A stretch of 64,000 nucleotides of DNA from Meandrina meandrites (GCA_963693305.1 OY855911.1:27035439-27099438); one strand, 5' to 3'; shown: positions 34,801 to 45,596, counted from the stretch's first letter. The notes: generated by a model from the letters alone, not told the origin. A program made the numbers and translations.

Positions 34801-35962
34801 GTGTCAATCTCGCTACGAGTTCTGATTGGCTCACTGCACTACAATTTGCATTTGATTGACCAAAATGATTACTTTGGTATAAACCGTTTTTAACCATGAA
34901 CAAAAAGTACTTTAAAGTCTAGCCGGCCCATTAAAAGGAAAGCCTCTTCTCTTTACCTTTCGACGGTCGTACCATGCGTACACAATGTGACATATGTTGA
35001 TTGTACAGTATGGTCCGTTCTACCTGTTTCTGTAACACTGCCTGTTTTCATTACAAGGGAGAATTCAATAGGCCATATTCGTATTCTCGGTAGCGGACTG
35101 GAACTAGCTTCCAATGGAGGCTTATGCGGGTTAATCTTTTCACATGCAAATCACACGAAGCTCTTTTTAATGATATTCCCCCGCATTAGCCTCCATTGCA
35201 AGCTAGATCCAGTCCAATACCGAGAATACGAATATGGCCTATTGGCTTTCCTCGACTGGACGCTTGGGGTAAGGAGAATTAGGAGCTGAAACGGAGAGGT
35301 CAGCAAAAACTAGGCTCTGCGGACATAGAAACGTTTTGCTACAATAAATTGGTTTTATTAAAATAAATTCTCGTCTTCGTATTTCCCAAGTTTTCGCTAT
35401 TTTAAAAACTGTTTGTTTATTTGTCTTCTTTGTATCAAAGGAAAGAGGATTTTTACTTGAACTAAAGGACAGCGTTGGTAAACTGCCTGGAATCTACTTG
35501 TACACTAAGGTGGGCAAAAGCCCAAGAGCTCAAGAGGCTGACGTAGACTACGAATCGATAGAAATTACAGTATTTGGCTCGAGATGGAGCGTCGTAAACG
35601 GATATCATATTCCTCATGATGACGCCTATCGAGCTGTGTCAGAAGATCCATCCATGGATGACAGAAGCGTTCGCACCTTCCAAAATGCTGCTGGTGCTTT
35701 TGTGATCACTGTGTCAGAAAATCCTTCCATGGACGACAGAAGCATTTGCACCTTCCGAAATGCTGCTGGTGCTTTTGTGATCGTTTCTATCGCCTCTGCT
35801 TGGATGATACTACGTAAAAACCCCATTCTAGAGGAATTTATAAAGATTCTCAGAGAAGTAGGTCTTCCTGCAGCCAAGATCTTATGCCTGACATGCAATG
35901 GACCGATTGCAGTTCCATTACAAATTGTGCCCCTTACCTTTCTCACTAAGATTTTTTTATAG
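28309..35962 (+). CDS. DZIP3-type HEPN domain protein with coiled-coil exons and unknown C-terminus, 8 exons
   Basis: Model: 28309-28942, 29163-29243, 29870-29932, 30132-30197, 30345-30425, 32437-32538, 33358-33494 and 35441-35962, all GT-AG, total 562 codons including TAG. Residues about 15-211 match the HEPN domain found in DZIP3-like proteins of cnidarians and lancelets ([25 protein letters not shown]). The motif RNNVYGH (R133-x5-H139) fits the HEPN R-x4-6-H nuclease signature. Five short exons (212-343) are charged, heptad-like helices. The last two exons match nothing I recognise. HEPN domains are often RNA-binding or RNase modules, including in stress and immune proteins; the role here is inferred. 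An AG at 28287-28288 could open the first coding exon; AATAAA-like signals lie near 36965. Confidence 0.75.
29163..29243 (+). CDS. HEPN gene exon 2, coiled-coil unit A copy 1
   Basis: 81 bp, phase 1 to 1, acceptor ttttttaatcctcag, donor gtcagt. Encodes [20 protein letters not shown]. Nearly identical to exon 5 at 30345-30425. Confidence 0.7.
29573..29712. mobile_element. Foldback MITE in HEPN-gene intron
   Basis: Near-perfect palindrome of about 140 bp, with outer arms AAATGACTTTTTTCGGG and inner arms TAGTGTCATTTGCGGCC around a GCGCTTCGCGC centre. It sits between exons 2 and 3. Confidence 0.85.
29870..29932 (+). CDS. HEPN gene exon 3, coiled-coil unit B copy 1
   Basis: 63 bp, phase 1 to 1. 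Encodes [15 protein letters not shown] followed by NFEDMK. It lacks one codon relative to copy 2 at 30132-30197. Acceptor ttttttcacaaag, donor gtattga. Confidence 0.65.
30132..30197 (+). CDS. HEPN gene exon 4, coiled-coil unit B copy 2
   Basis: 66 bp, phase 1 to 1. Encodes [20 protein letters not shown] then MK. The upstream intron is also a copy of the intron before exon 3, so intron plus exon were duplicated together. Confidence 0.7.
30345..30425 (+). CDS. HEPN gene exon 5, coiled-coil unit A copy 2
   Basis: 81 bp, phase 1 to 1, differing from exon 2 at only two bases (a Leu to Val change near its end plus the flanking donor context). The downstream intron sequence is also duplicated (29244-29570 versus 30426-30745). 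Confidence 0.7.
30746..32436. other. HEPN gene intron 5 with MITE-like repeats
   Basis: Contains an inverted-repeat element at about 31818-31937: AACAATTATTCCACTCG and its inverse, with a GGCGCTACGCGCC centre. The flanks also carry AACTCCGACTA and TAGTCGGAGTT. No exon recognised. Confidence 0.5.
31818..31937. mobile_element. Foldback MITE
   Basis: Termini AACAATTATTCCACTCG / CGAGTGCTCGTGGAATAATTGTT, with inner inverted GTTGGCTAT units. A further pair, AAACTCCGACTA / TAGTCGGAGTTT, lies outside at 31654-31665 and 31938-31949, so the full element may be about 300 bp. Confidence 0.6.
32437..32538 (+). CDS. HEPN gene exon 6, coiled-coil unit C
   Basis: 102 bp, phase 1 to 1. Encodes [20 protein letters not shown] then [15 protein letters not shown], a charged helix. 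Acceptor tttacatccttag, donor gtatgt. Confidence 0.7.
33358..33494 (+). CDS. HEPN gene exon 7
   Basis: 137 bp, phase 1 to 0. Encodes [20 protein letters not shown] and a Ser/Thr-rich stretch ending ENYIQ. Donor gttcgt is weak; without it the frame would stop at 33551. Function unknown. Confidence 0.5.
35069..35244. mobile_element. Long-armed foldback MITE
   Basis: Arms of about 65 bp start CAATAGGCCATATTCGTATT and continue through CGGACTGGA and GGAGGCT, mirrored on the right. Loop about 45 bp. It lies in the last HEPN-gene intron. Confidence 0.8.
35441..35962 (+). CDS. HEPN gene terminal exon, unknown domain with internal duplication
   Basis: 522 bp, phase 0, acceptor tctttgtatcaaag, stop TAG. 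Begins [20 protein letters not shown]. Two 25-residue units with SMDDRS...NAAGAFVI follow, then a hydrophobic stretch [12 protein letters not shown] and a Cys-containing end. No known family recognised. Confidence 0.55.
   Translation, partial: ERGFLLELKDSVGKLPGIYLYTKVGKSPRAQEADVDYESIEITVFGSRWSVVNGYHIPHDDAYRAVSEDPSMDDRSVRTFQNAAGAFVITVSENPSMDDRSICTFRNAAGAFVIVSIASAWMILRKNPILEEFIKILREVGLPAAKILCLTCNGPIAVPLQIVPLTFLTKIFL
35636..35785. repeat. 75-bp in-frame tandem duplication within the terminal exon
   Basis: Bases 35636-35710 and 35711-35785 are near-identical. The 25-codon unit keeps the frame, and most differences are substitutions. Confidence 0.9.
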
Positions 35963-36466
35963 CTAGAAGAGTTGACGAAACGCTTTTGGACTAAATGTCG
36001 CTTTTTGTGATGAGCATTTTTGCACAAAAATTTTTGGGAGTGAAACAATGTTGAGAACATTTCAACGTTTAAACGACGTTTACCTGAGGCGCTTTCCATT
36101 TCGGTGGGAAAAACCAGTTGTTGGGTGAAAAATCAAATGGACGGGCCTTCTGCACTGGAAATTTTTTTTAAAAAAAGGAAATTATATCATTCCTTTCTTC
36201 TCGTGTTTACTGAAATGCTCGGAATATCGCTGTACCATTTTGTTTCTCACCCTACTGTTACCAGGCTTCTCGATGAAATTACGCGGCCGTTCCAGTGGGA
36301 AATGAAATGAAACGAACCGGCTTTCCACTGTAAAGTTTTTCAAATGGTACACACGTACTTGTCCCTTTGGGTTGTGTTTGTTAAGAAATCGTACTGTTCC
36401 ATTTGTTTTGTCGGAAAATTCTCACCTGTTTTTCCACACAAATGGAAAGTGCTCCAGTCGCTCAGA

Positions 36467-36653
36467 TATGTCCAGGATTGAACGCTAATGAGATGCACGT
36501 TCTTTATGATAGACATCCCAAAGTGTCCTCTTCAATAAAAGTTCACCAAAACACACCTAATTCTGTCAAATATGAAGTAATATGGAAATGTGAAACAACG
36601 CAGTCAAAGATGAAGTACTTATTAAACAATACTTGCGTTCAATCCTGGACATA
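36467..36653. mobile_element. MITE with TATGTCCAGGATTGAACGC termini, copy 1
   Basis: 187 bp with perfect 19-bp inverted ends TATGTCCAGGATTGAACGC / GCGTTCAATCCTGGACATA. A diverged copy is at 58515-58686. The frames crossing it in both copies are coincidental. Confidence 0.8.
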
Positions 36654-37415
36654 AGTGGGTTGTATTGAATTTGACTGTATCTTTCCTTTCACTGGATTCA
36701 GAGGTGTAATTAATAGCCGCCGATATAGAACAGTGTCAGAAGCTGAAGAAAATGCGCCACGCGTATGATTATTGAAATCTCCATATCGAGTCTCATCTAT
36801 TGTAAGTTATAGTCAGATCCCAAGCCGAGCATACCGCCCAGGCATTGGTTGATTTTTATCTGCATATTGTAAAATAGAAAAGCACGAAGAGTTAGTAAGC
36901 GCGAACAATAATAACAAGTGGCGCTTTGCATAATCAAATTAACCGACAGTATTGTGTATATATATTGTGTATAAAGTTATCAATAAAGGTAAAATTAAGG
37001 TGGCTTACTACAGTTTTGAGTGGGTAAATGAGCCCAACTTTTAACCCTTTTATAAAAGGTTCAGAAATGTTTTTGTCTTTGCCTTGTTACCGTTTGTTAC
37101 AGCGTACAACGATCCTATGCAACATTTGAACAGTAAAAATGCTAATAAACAGCCAAAATGAACGACTGAGTGCTTAAAAGGAGACTGGGCACTAGTAGAT
37201 TTAATAATAAAAATCTGTAAGACAGATTTTGAGCTATTTTTAAAATAGGCAAAATCTCACATTTTCCTATTTTGCGAAAAATGTGTCTGCCTGTTGTTAA
37301 AACAGATACGAGAGGTCATCAGTTCTTTTGTAATTTCTATGGTTTATAGCCGTTTTTTAATTAATTTATGGTACGTGATTGCATATTTTTCTAAAACAGA
37401 AATCATGCCTAAGAG

Positions 37416-37749
37416 GAGGGTCTCAATAGGGTTAACCGTTAGCCGTAAAATGGCCAAAAATTTAACCGTTACGCGTAAAAGTTGGAAAATTTTAACTATT
37501 CGCCGTAAATTATGTTAACCGTAAAAATACCGATCAGTAATTATAAATAAAACAGAATTGTTCACTTCATCGTCCCAGAATGGCCTAAGACCTAAAATAT
37601 GTTCTTCATCAATGGAAATTAACTTTTAAAACACAGTGAAAGTTAATATTTAACTTGTTTACCGTAATGGAAAAAAATTAACCGTTAGCCGTAAAAAAGC
37701 CAAAATTTTAACCGTTAACCATAACAGGAACCACCCCATTGAGACCCTC
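37416..37749. mobile_element. Non-autonomous DNA transposon, GAGGGTCTC termini, copy 2
   Basis: 334 bp, left end GAGGGTCTCAATAGGGTTAA, right end CCATTGAGACCCTC, flanked by TAAGAG on both sides (37410-37415, 37750-37755). The interior has repeated AACCGTTAGCCGTAAAA. Same family as 9548-10027, and again a 6-bp duplication. Confidence 0.75.
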
Positions 37750-37755
37750 TAAGAG

Positions 37756-40030
37756 TTGGATAAGTTTGACTTGATAGGTTTCATCTTCGATTTGATTGCA
37801 TCTACAAGTGGGACCCTCACAATTAACTACAAGTATGAAACTTATGCCATGGTACTCTCTTGTTGAGTTTTGACTTCTTGGTACTGCTTATTATTGTTAG
37901 ACGATATTACACAGGTTCGATAAAATAACTCTACTCCTACAGTGGTCTTAGCAGTTTAGTTACAACTACCGAGTTCAGTTATTAGTTTGCGATTTCCTAG
38001 CCTAACTTTAACTATAAGGTTCTCCTCTTATCTTTTGTCCTTAATATAGTTCCTTATTATTAGTTCCTTAACCCTTTCGCTGCTGAATTTCGCTGCTGAA
38101 TTTCCCCAATTTCCCTAACCGTTTAACCAAATTTTTGTTGTTACGATGCTAATTTTGTCCAAAATTTGCTATTAAAGCACTTTTTCACATTGCAGCAACA
38201 TTTTGATAGAGATTCCGTGTAACAATGTACAATATTTCACTTTGGTGCATGTGCTTAAGCCAAAATTTGGACTTTTTTTGGCTGAAACCGTTCCAAATTT
38301 CCTCTTGCTCCTTTTCCGTCTTTTTTTCCTGGTTTCTTATCCTCGTTCCTTTCTACTCTCCACATCCTTCTTTCTGGCAGGAAAAGTTTGGACGAAATCA
38401 TTGGTAAACCCTGAAATGGGGACGTTGATCAATTACAGGTGTGTTGGCCTGTTTATGCACCGATTTTGCACCAAAAACGGAGCGTGTTTTTTTCGATTAG
38501 CTCTGTCAGAATGCAGTCGATATACAAAATGCACAGTCCTATGGAAAGATCAATCCACGCTGTGTCAGTTGCTTATCTGTAAAGTTGACTGACGTGCGAA
38601 TCAAAGAGTACAGAAAGAAAATCAAATTGAGATAACAGTAAATGCTATTATATTTGCACCAGTGAGGTAGTTTATCGACATTTATGAACTAACCTCAGAC
38701 ACTACGCGCACTCTGATTGGTCAAGAAGGCCAAAAACCTTTGTTCTGATGTACCGGTTAACTCCCGCTCCCCGACAAGGCAGCACTACGATCGACCCGTA
38801 AGGAAAACGTTTGGTCTGAGACGTTTGGTTAATCTGATGATTAAAACAGAGGATATGATTCTCATAAATGATCATAATGAATATTTACGGAGGGTGGTTC
38901 ACTGCAATGAATTTTGCCGTACCACCGGAGTTGTAGCGAAAAATAAAAAGAGCAAGAGGAAAATAAAACAAAACAGAACAAAACGCAGAAGCAATCATAT
39001 GAGAAGGAACACAATAAACAGTTACGCTTTAACCAGGCTAGAATAAAATTAATGGAATGGATATCTTTTCATTCAACATTTATTCGAAAACCTTATTTGA
39101 AAGAAAAAAAAAAACTACCTCAAATTGATCGCGATGAAAGCTTACTTGAATTGAATTATCTTGATGCGGAAACTCACGCTGGCTTGTAGGCGATTGAATT
39201 AATTCTAGTTTTATGCAATCCCAGTGCTTTCTGTAAAGTCTGTCATTCGGCAAAAACGAAAAATTACGTAACAAATAAGTTCGAAATAAAATTTCCGAAG
39301 CAGAGTTTCTGAAACTAACCTTTATTCTAAAAACCTTCGGCAGTCTGTGAGGTTTGTAAACTTGCAAACTTTCCGTGCAGTCGTTTGCTTTCGTGATGAA
39401 ATACTTCGGCCACAGTGTGCAAAATTTCCTCGTAAAAGCAACTTTAAATCGTTAAATACATTTTATCCGTTAACCGTTTGCCTTCTCCCTTTCCTTTTTG
39501 TCTCGTGTCGTCATGACGTTGTCATGACGACACGAGAATATGCGAGGGGGAGAAGGTGCATTCCAAGGTGCATTCCATGCGCGTTTGCTTTGTGAGGCCG
39601 CGGAATTTTCCCGCCATGTCAATATTTTTCCCGCCATGTCAAGATTTGCTTTGTGAGGCCGCCGGATTTTGTGCGTGTTGTGAAAGAACAAATAATTTTT
39701 GTTTATAAGTAGGAGTTCAAAAATATTGCTGCATTGAAAGTTTTTTGCTTTTCTACTGGTTCATTGTAATCGTTTGTCGGTTGGGAGTGTTTATTATAAA
39801 TGGCTTTTTAGTTGAACAGAATTGAACTTTAATTTAAGGGAAAATCACGGCGTAGAATGTAAAGCAGTGAAATGAGATGTATTAAATTTGAGCAGTTTTA
39901 TTAGATGAAATTTTTGTACATTTTTTAAATGGAATGATTGAGACAATTAGGAAAGAGAGTTTGATTTATGAACTTGCAGCGAACGCAAATTCTTAGTGGT
40001 CCAACAGGCAATATAAATGGAACAGAAATA
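37756..40030. other. Interval without supported genes
   Basis: Short ORFs only. A hairpin at 39501-39537 has 17-bp perfect arms (TCTCGTGTCGTCATGAC, 3-base loop), with weaker flanking inverted CCTTCTCCCT. A direct repeat TTTGCTTTGTGAGGCCGC occurs at 39584 and 39644. Confidence 0.5.
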
Positions 40031-40031
40031 A

Positions 40032-40300
40032 GGCCCCCTTTTAGCTGGCGACATGCAGTGCCTATTCACTAACGAACTGGCTAGTGAAACCCAAGCCGGA
40101 CAGAGGACGCCTGACTCAGGAGCAGAGAAGGTTTAAAACCTAAAGTTCGGTGCGCTACGATCTGCAGTGGTCAAACGAGCATTTGGCATGTTGAAAGTTC
40201 GTTGGAGAATTGCCTTGAAAAAGGTTGGACAAAAAACGAGCATCCTAAAAAAGACTATGATTGCTACGTGAGTTTTGCACAACAATTGTATGTATCGTTT
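40032..40300 (+). pseudogene. PIF/Harbinger DDE transposase C-terminal remnant
   Basis: Broken frames read SAYSLTNWLVKPKPDRGRLT then QEQRRF, stop, frameshift, then RSAVVKRAFGMLKVRWRI and, after a TGA, VLHN. This matches the end of HARBI1-like transposases ('SAYPLxxWLxxP...SxxRxxVExxFGxLKxRWR...LHN'). At least one frameshift and two stops mean it is inactive. Confidence 0.7.
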
Positions 40301-40334
40301 CAATAACAGAAGATAAACGATTAGATAAAGACAA

Positions 40335-40886
40335 TTATTTTGATGCTAAATCTTTAAAAATGTCAACTATGGCGTTTGTTTGTTCCATTTGCCTGCTCTG
40401 GGCGTCACGGAACATTTCAGCTGATCGTTCAAATCTTGCGTTGTCCTGTTCCATACTCTTTTCACACATTTCAATAAAAGAACTCTGCATGCCAGTCTGG
40501 AGTCGTACTTTCTCGCCTTTCTTTACTCAGGATGTTGAAATAGGGGAAGCCTTCTTTAATTTTCTGAATTCCATCTTCTCCAGTCGAGCGAGATCGCTGC
40601 TTGAACTCGTACTCTAGATTCTGCTGCCGTTTTTTCACCTGCTGTAGCATTGTCTGGCTTTCTGGACACCTTTCTTTATACGAAGAATAGATATCGTTCC
40701 AGATTTTTATTTTTTTTCTTTGTGAAACTCCCCACAGCTTACTGAATTTGGGGGCCCACGCTTCAAGAAGTTCGTGCGTTTCTTTCTCAGTCCTATCAGC
40801 AGACTTAACGCGAGGTTTTTTCGTTTTGTGTTTGCCGTAGCAAGTACTTCGACATCACTTGCAACTGAAGACTGAGGCGATGGCAT
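40335..40886 (-). pseudogene. MYB/SANT-like protein gene of a Harbinger element, frameshifted
   Basis: From ATG at 40886 the frame runs MPSPQSSVASDVEVLATA, shifts in an A-run near 40832, then reads a trihelix/MYB-like domain (LEAWAPKFSKLW; KIWNDIYSSY; QVKKRQQNLEYEFK). It shifts again near 40525 and ends with a coiled helix finishing VDIFKDLASK and stop. PIF/Harbinger elements carry a transposase plus a MYB-like protein, and the transposase remnant is 35 bp away in convergent orientation, so both belong to one decayed element. Both breaks are one-base indels in short A-runs, so assembly error cannot be ruled out. Confidence 0.65.
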
Positions 40887-41928
40887 GCTTCTTGCCAGTA
40901 GAATTGGTGATCATCGAGAAATGTTTATCAGTACGCTGAGATAAAATCATTTTAAGTCGGCTGCATTAGGGGGCTAAAAAAAGCCTTAAGCTTGACTTAT
41001 CTTACAAACATCTCAAAAGTTAAAGGGCAACTCTTGGCTAGAAAACTATATTTCAGTAAAAGCTTCCGAATGTTTCCAAAATTACACAGGAAGCAAAAAA
41101 TTTGAATTCAGAAGCTTTTTTACCGGTTAATTTTAACGTAAAACTTCGTATTTTACCGCTTTTGTGACATTTCGCCATGAATGCTTCGATTATGATCACG
41201 AGATGTGATACGTCACAGGTGTGGAACCGCAACAAGTCACGAACATGGCTGACTCAAATTCTTGCAGTGAGAGCTCAACTTCTGCTAGCGACTCCACTGA
41301 TTTTTAGAGAGCTATAGGAGGGGATATGTCAGGGGATGATTAACAACCTTCTATGGTATTTTAACCCTGGCGTTTTGAGCCTCCAGGGAAAAACAGCGAG
41401 ACAGAGAAAGGGTGTAAAATATCGAACCTCCTCACCGCCGACGGCGACGAATGGTGAGTGAATTGAAGTCCTAAATGTACAGTTTCTTTCTCTATTACCT
41501 CGGCCAGTTGTTTGTGAGCTAAGTCAAACCTGAAAAGCCTTGTTATTATTTGCATGTACGCGAGAAGCTTAATTAAACATGCTTTTATACAACCTGCATT
41601 CTGTTGTTTATATTCGGTCTTCAAATATTTTTGCTCATGTTTATCACAATAGGTTTTGACCTTTTGAGCTTCAGCCTAATGTACACTATCTATCTTGTGC
41701 GTTTGAAAGCTTGCAAATACAGAAACGCAAGTTAAATTCTTTGTCTCGTTTGTGTTACCGATTTTTTAAATTCTGCTCGAAAACGAAGAATTCTGCCGGC
41801 GAAATGCCAGCTACCGAAACTAGACTATAATGCTCGAAATTCTGCGGCAGATTTTATCTAGGACATACTCAGGATTGCAGTTAAATGTGGACAAAACTCT
41901 GCTGGGTCTCTTCACTTAATTCTTTTGT

Positions 41929-43789
41929 GGGCGTTACTAAACACCGGAACGGAACGGAATGACCGGAATGAATTGGAATGAGCCGGAATGGACCGGAATG
42001 GACCGGAATGGACCGGAACGATACTGGAATGATACCGGAATGGACGGAATGAGACCGGAATGAGACCGGAATGGACCGGAATGGACCGGAACGGAACGGA
42101 ATGAACCGGAATAAACCGGAATAAGCCGGAATGGACCGGAATGGACCGGAATGAGACCGGAATGGACCGGAATGGACCGGAATGGACCGGAACGGAACGG
42201 AATGAACTGGAATAAACCGGAATAAGCTGGAATGGACCGGAATGAGACCGGAATGGACCGGAATGGACCGGAATTAGATTTATTTTATAAAACTCACTGA
42301 TGTCAGTGACTGGTTTTCAAAAACATTTCTTTTTATAAAAAAACGAGTTTCTGAAAGCTGACTTTCAGTCATTGACCGTTCAAATAATTCTATTAGTAAG
42401 AGTATTTTGTTATTTTTTTACGTTTATTTTTTTTCAAAATAAAACGTTGAGGTAAAGAAACTTAGTTCGTCACAGGAAAAAAGTGATAAAAAATTTGGAG
42501 ACCTAATCTAATTTAACTATTTTAATTTCATTTTTGTTTTTATCGGAACACTGAGTTATGTGTGCGTAATGACCGAGATTTCTGGCCATGGTTTTCAGTT
42601 ATAATACAACAATATTGTCGAGTTTTTGTCCAAGTAGTCATAAAGGGTCACATTTTATCAAGGAGCGTGCACTGATTAGCGGTCGTCTAGCTAATGTGCA
42701 CGTTCGGTAGTTGTTTAATCAAAGGCATTCTAGGTGTTGGTCTTTTCTGCTTTCCAGTAATCGTCTTGTTGTACACCCCAGAAGGTAACGTACGTATGCA
42801 TAAGAGACCAAAGTTACTAGTTATAACCATGATTACCATAAACTTGTTGCCAGGAATAATAAGATAACGAATTATTCCTTTTGTTATTACTATAAACTAT
42901 TGAACTTACTTGACAAGGAAAATACGCGCTGATAGTACAACTTAGGAGTTGGAATTACATTTTGGATCACAAATGTCTCTACCTAGCGTCGAAGCTCGAA
43001 CATGTGAAAATGATAAACTATTACCACGAATAAATCACTTGTCTGTACTCAAACATAATACACGTATGTTGTCAAGGAAACTCATCGATAGCATTTTTGA
43101 AATTGTGCAACAACATTTCGATCGTATCTCGTAGTGTAAAAAAGGCAAACTGTTCCATCCAAACACAAGTTGAAATGTTGGAAATGTAATGAATTATATT
43201 CATTTCATGTGCGACTCTTGGTGCGACTCGAATTATTTAGTTTTTTGAGTTCAGCTAAAGAATAAGCGATTATATAGAATCAATTTATATTGTGCGTCAC
43301 ACTTTCAACATATCCATACCCACCCCGAACACTTCTCTTACTGAAGTGGCTGCTTTCCAATAGAACGGGTACTCAAAATAATCAGGAATATCATTGCAAA
43401 AGCGACTTCATCTCTCCCGACCCACAACAAAGGAACTTTAAAACAAGCACACGGAGAAATGTTTTTTGAAAACCAGTCGCTCACATGAGTGTGTTTTGTA
43501 AAATGAATCTCATTCCGGTCCATTCCGGTCTCATTCCGGTCTCATTCCGATCCATTTCGGTATCATTCCGGTATCATTCCGGTCCATTCCGGTCCATTCC
43601 TCCTTATTCCGGTTTATTCCGGTTCATTCCGTTCCGTTCCGGTCCATTCCGGTCACTTCCGGTCCATTCCGGTCTCATTCCGGTCTCATTCCGTCCATTC
43701 CGGTATCATTCCGGTCCATTCCGGTCCATTCCGGCTCATTCCGGTTCATTCCGGTCATTCCGTTCCGTTCCGGTGTTTAGTAACGCCCC
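41929..43789. mobile_element. MULE-like non-autonomous element with minisatellite terminal repeats
   Basis: 1861 bp flanked by TTCTTTTGT on both sides (41920-41928, 43790-43798), a 9-bp duplication as made by Mutator-like elements. Ends read GGGCGTTACTAAACACCGG and its inverse, then about 300 bp of (GGAATGGACC)n-type units on the left and the inverse on the right. The interior holds no transposase frame. Confidence 0.8.
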
Positions 43790-44921
43790 TTCTTTTGTTG
43801 GGAGAAGGGAGTTTGCGCTTTCTGTAGTTGAAACAACTTGCCTCGAGGAAACTTTGTTCAAAGTTGTTCGTGCTTGTATGCGTAAAACTGTAGAATGATT
43901 TTGTAAAGTGATTACTGCCACCGGGACTATTACACGACGCTGCAGTGCGTGATTTTATATTTATCGGTATAATTAATTTGTCATGTTTTTATTTTGCAAT
44001 TTATTATCTTTTTGCGAAAAGCACCCCCACGAAAATCGAAAATTGTGCTGTGTTTGGCTCCTTATTACTTTCGCGTTTGCTTGCGTTTTAATTCATCGTT
44101 TGCATTTGAAATGGTCGTTGCGCTCTTCGTGTCTTACAACTTTTGGCATGTTTTCCTTTAGTTATCTCGTCAACTGACATCTGCTCGAATCTGCACACGA
44201 AACTCTTTCGTGGTCAGGCTAGGGAGGGTGAAGGGAAAGAGCGTGACACGCTTTCATACCCGGGTTTCATGCTACACCCCAGGTTGCCTAATTTACAACA
44301 ATTGTTTCTCAAAAGGAATCACAGAACAAGTACTTCACGCAACACTTCTTCTCTTAGTTATCCGGATATTGTTTTATATTTGATTCCCCATTTCTTCGTA
44401 TAATTTTATATCCCGCGAGAGCGCCTCTGCTAGCGCGCGGGGTAGTGGCTTCTTATTGCACAGTACTGACCTGCACGCAAATCACGCGCGCCTTTCGAAG
44501 GCATATACTTCAAAGAAACACTACATTTGCTGGTGGGAATTGCTTTCTATTTTGCCAATTAACAGCAGGAGAAATCTGAGGGTGGCTACAAATTTCTCAA
44601 CAACAGAATCAAAATATATCGGTCTGTTTCCGAACGCGTGGATTTCGCTTACATATAGGACATATAGAGGCTCAGTATTCCTGCTCATAAATGAAGAGAT
44701 TTCTGACAAATTATGGGAGTCAGCACTCGCAGACCCTTTTCAATTTACTATCTACTCCAGACAAAAGGCATCTTTATCACGATATGATGCAAGAGAGGAT
44801 GCATCGTATTATAAAGCTATGTACATTTGCTGACCTTAGAAGGCCGATCAATCTGACGGATTTGTTTCGTTTCACAAACACATGATTTACTCTTTTTAAG
44901 TTTATTTCCTTTCATATTTAA

Positions 44922-45596
44922 GGAGGCTCGCAACGGTTTCCAGCACTTTCCAGCTCTTAAACTTTGATGGGTCAGTACTACAAATCTTTATCAGTTGCTG
45001 CTACAATAATGCTATCGAACAAATGTCCAATCATTGCTGAATAAGTTGTGGTCATTTTCATGACGTCATTGGTTACTATAGCAACAGTTTTACCCGTTAA
45101 AAACACTATTAATTTTCCCTTTAAGTGCTTATAACTCAAAAACGAGTCCGGTGACCCCCGTTTTTTATTATTGAATAATGATTGGCATGTTAAGATGCAA
45201 TTTTTTGCAAAGTTAAAAAAATTTCCCCGGAGCAGTTTCAAAGCCACCTTAAATTTTCGGAAATTTAAGGTGGCTCTGAAACTGCTCCGGGGAAATTTTT
45301 TTTAACTTTGCAAAAAGTTGCATCTTAACATGCCAATCATTATTCAATAATAAAAAATGGGGGTCACCGGACTCGTTTTTGAGTTATAAGCACTTAAAGG
45401 GAAAATTAAGGGTGTTTTTAACGGGTAAAACCGTTGCTATAGTAACCAATGACGTCATGAAAATGACCACAACGTATTCAGCAATGATTGGACATTTGTT
45501 CGATATCATTATTTCAGCAGCAACTGATAAAGATTTGTAGTACTGGCACATCAAAGTTTAAGAGCTTGAAATTGCTGGAAACCGTTGTGAGCCTCC
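44922..45596. mobile_element. 675-bp near-perfect palindrome bordered by TTAA
   Basis: Two arms of about 335 bp, almost identical, meet at about 45259 in AAATTTTCGGAAATTT. Outer ends GGAGGCTCGCAACGG / CCGTTGTGAGCCTCC lie directly inside TTAA on both sides (44918-44921, 45597-45600), compatible with a TTAA-targeting element such as piggyBac or Kolobok. No ORF of note. Confidence 0.8.

Noticed and set aside
36467..36654. Apparent conserved peptide shared by 36.5 and 58.5 kb
   Set aside because: Explained by two copies of the same MITE with inverted ends.
38203..38592. 129-codon plus-strand frame with hydrophobic stretch
   Set aside because: No domain, splice logic or start context; composition fits chance in AT-rich DNA.
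40261..40617. 118-codon plus-strand frame
   Set aside because: Shadow of the minus-strand MYB/SANT gene.
43485..43898. 137-codon frame with repeated HSGPFRS-type units
   Set aside because: Translation of the minisatellite arm of the MULE-like element.
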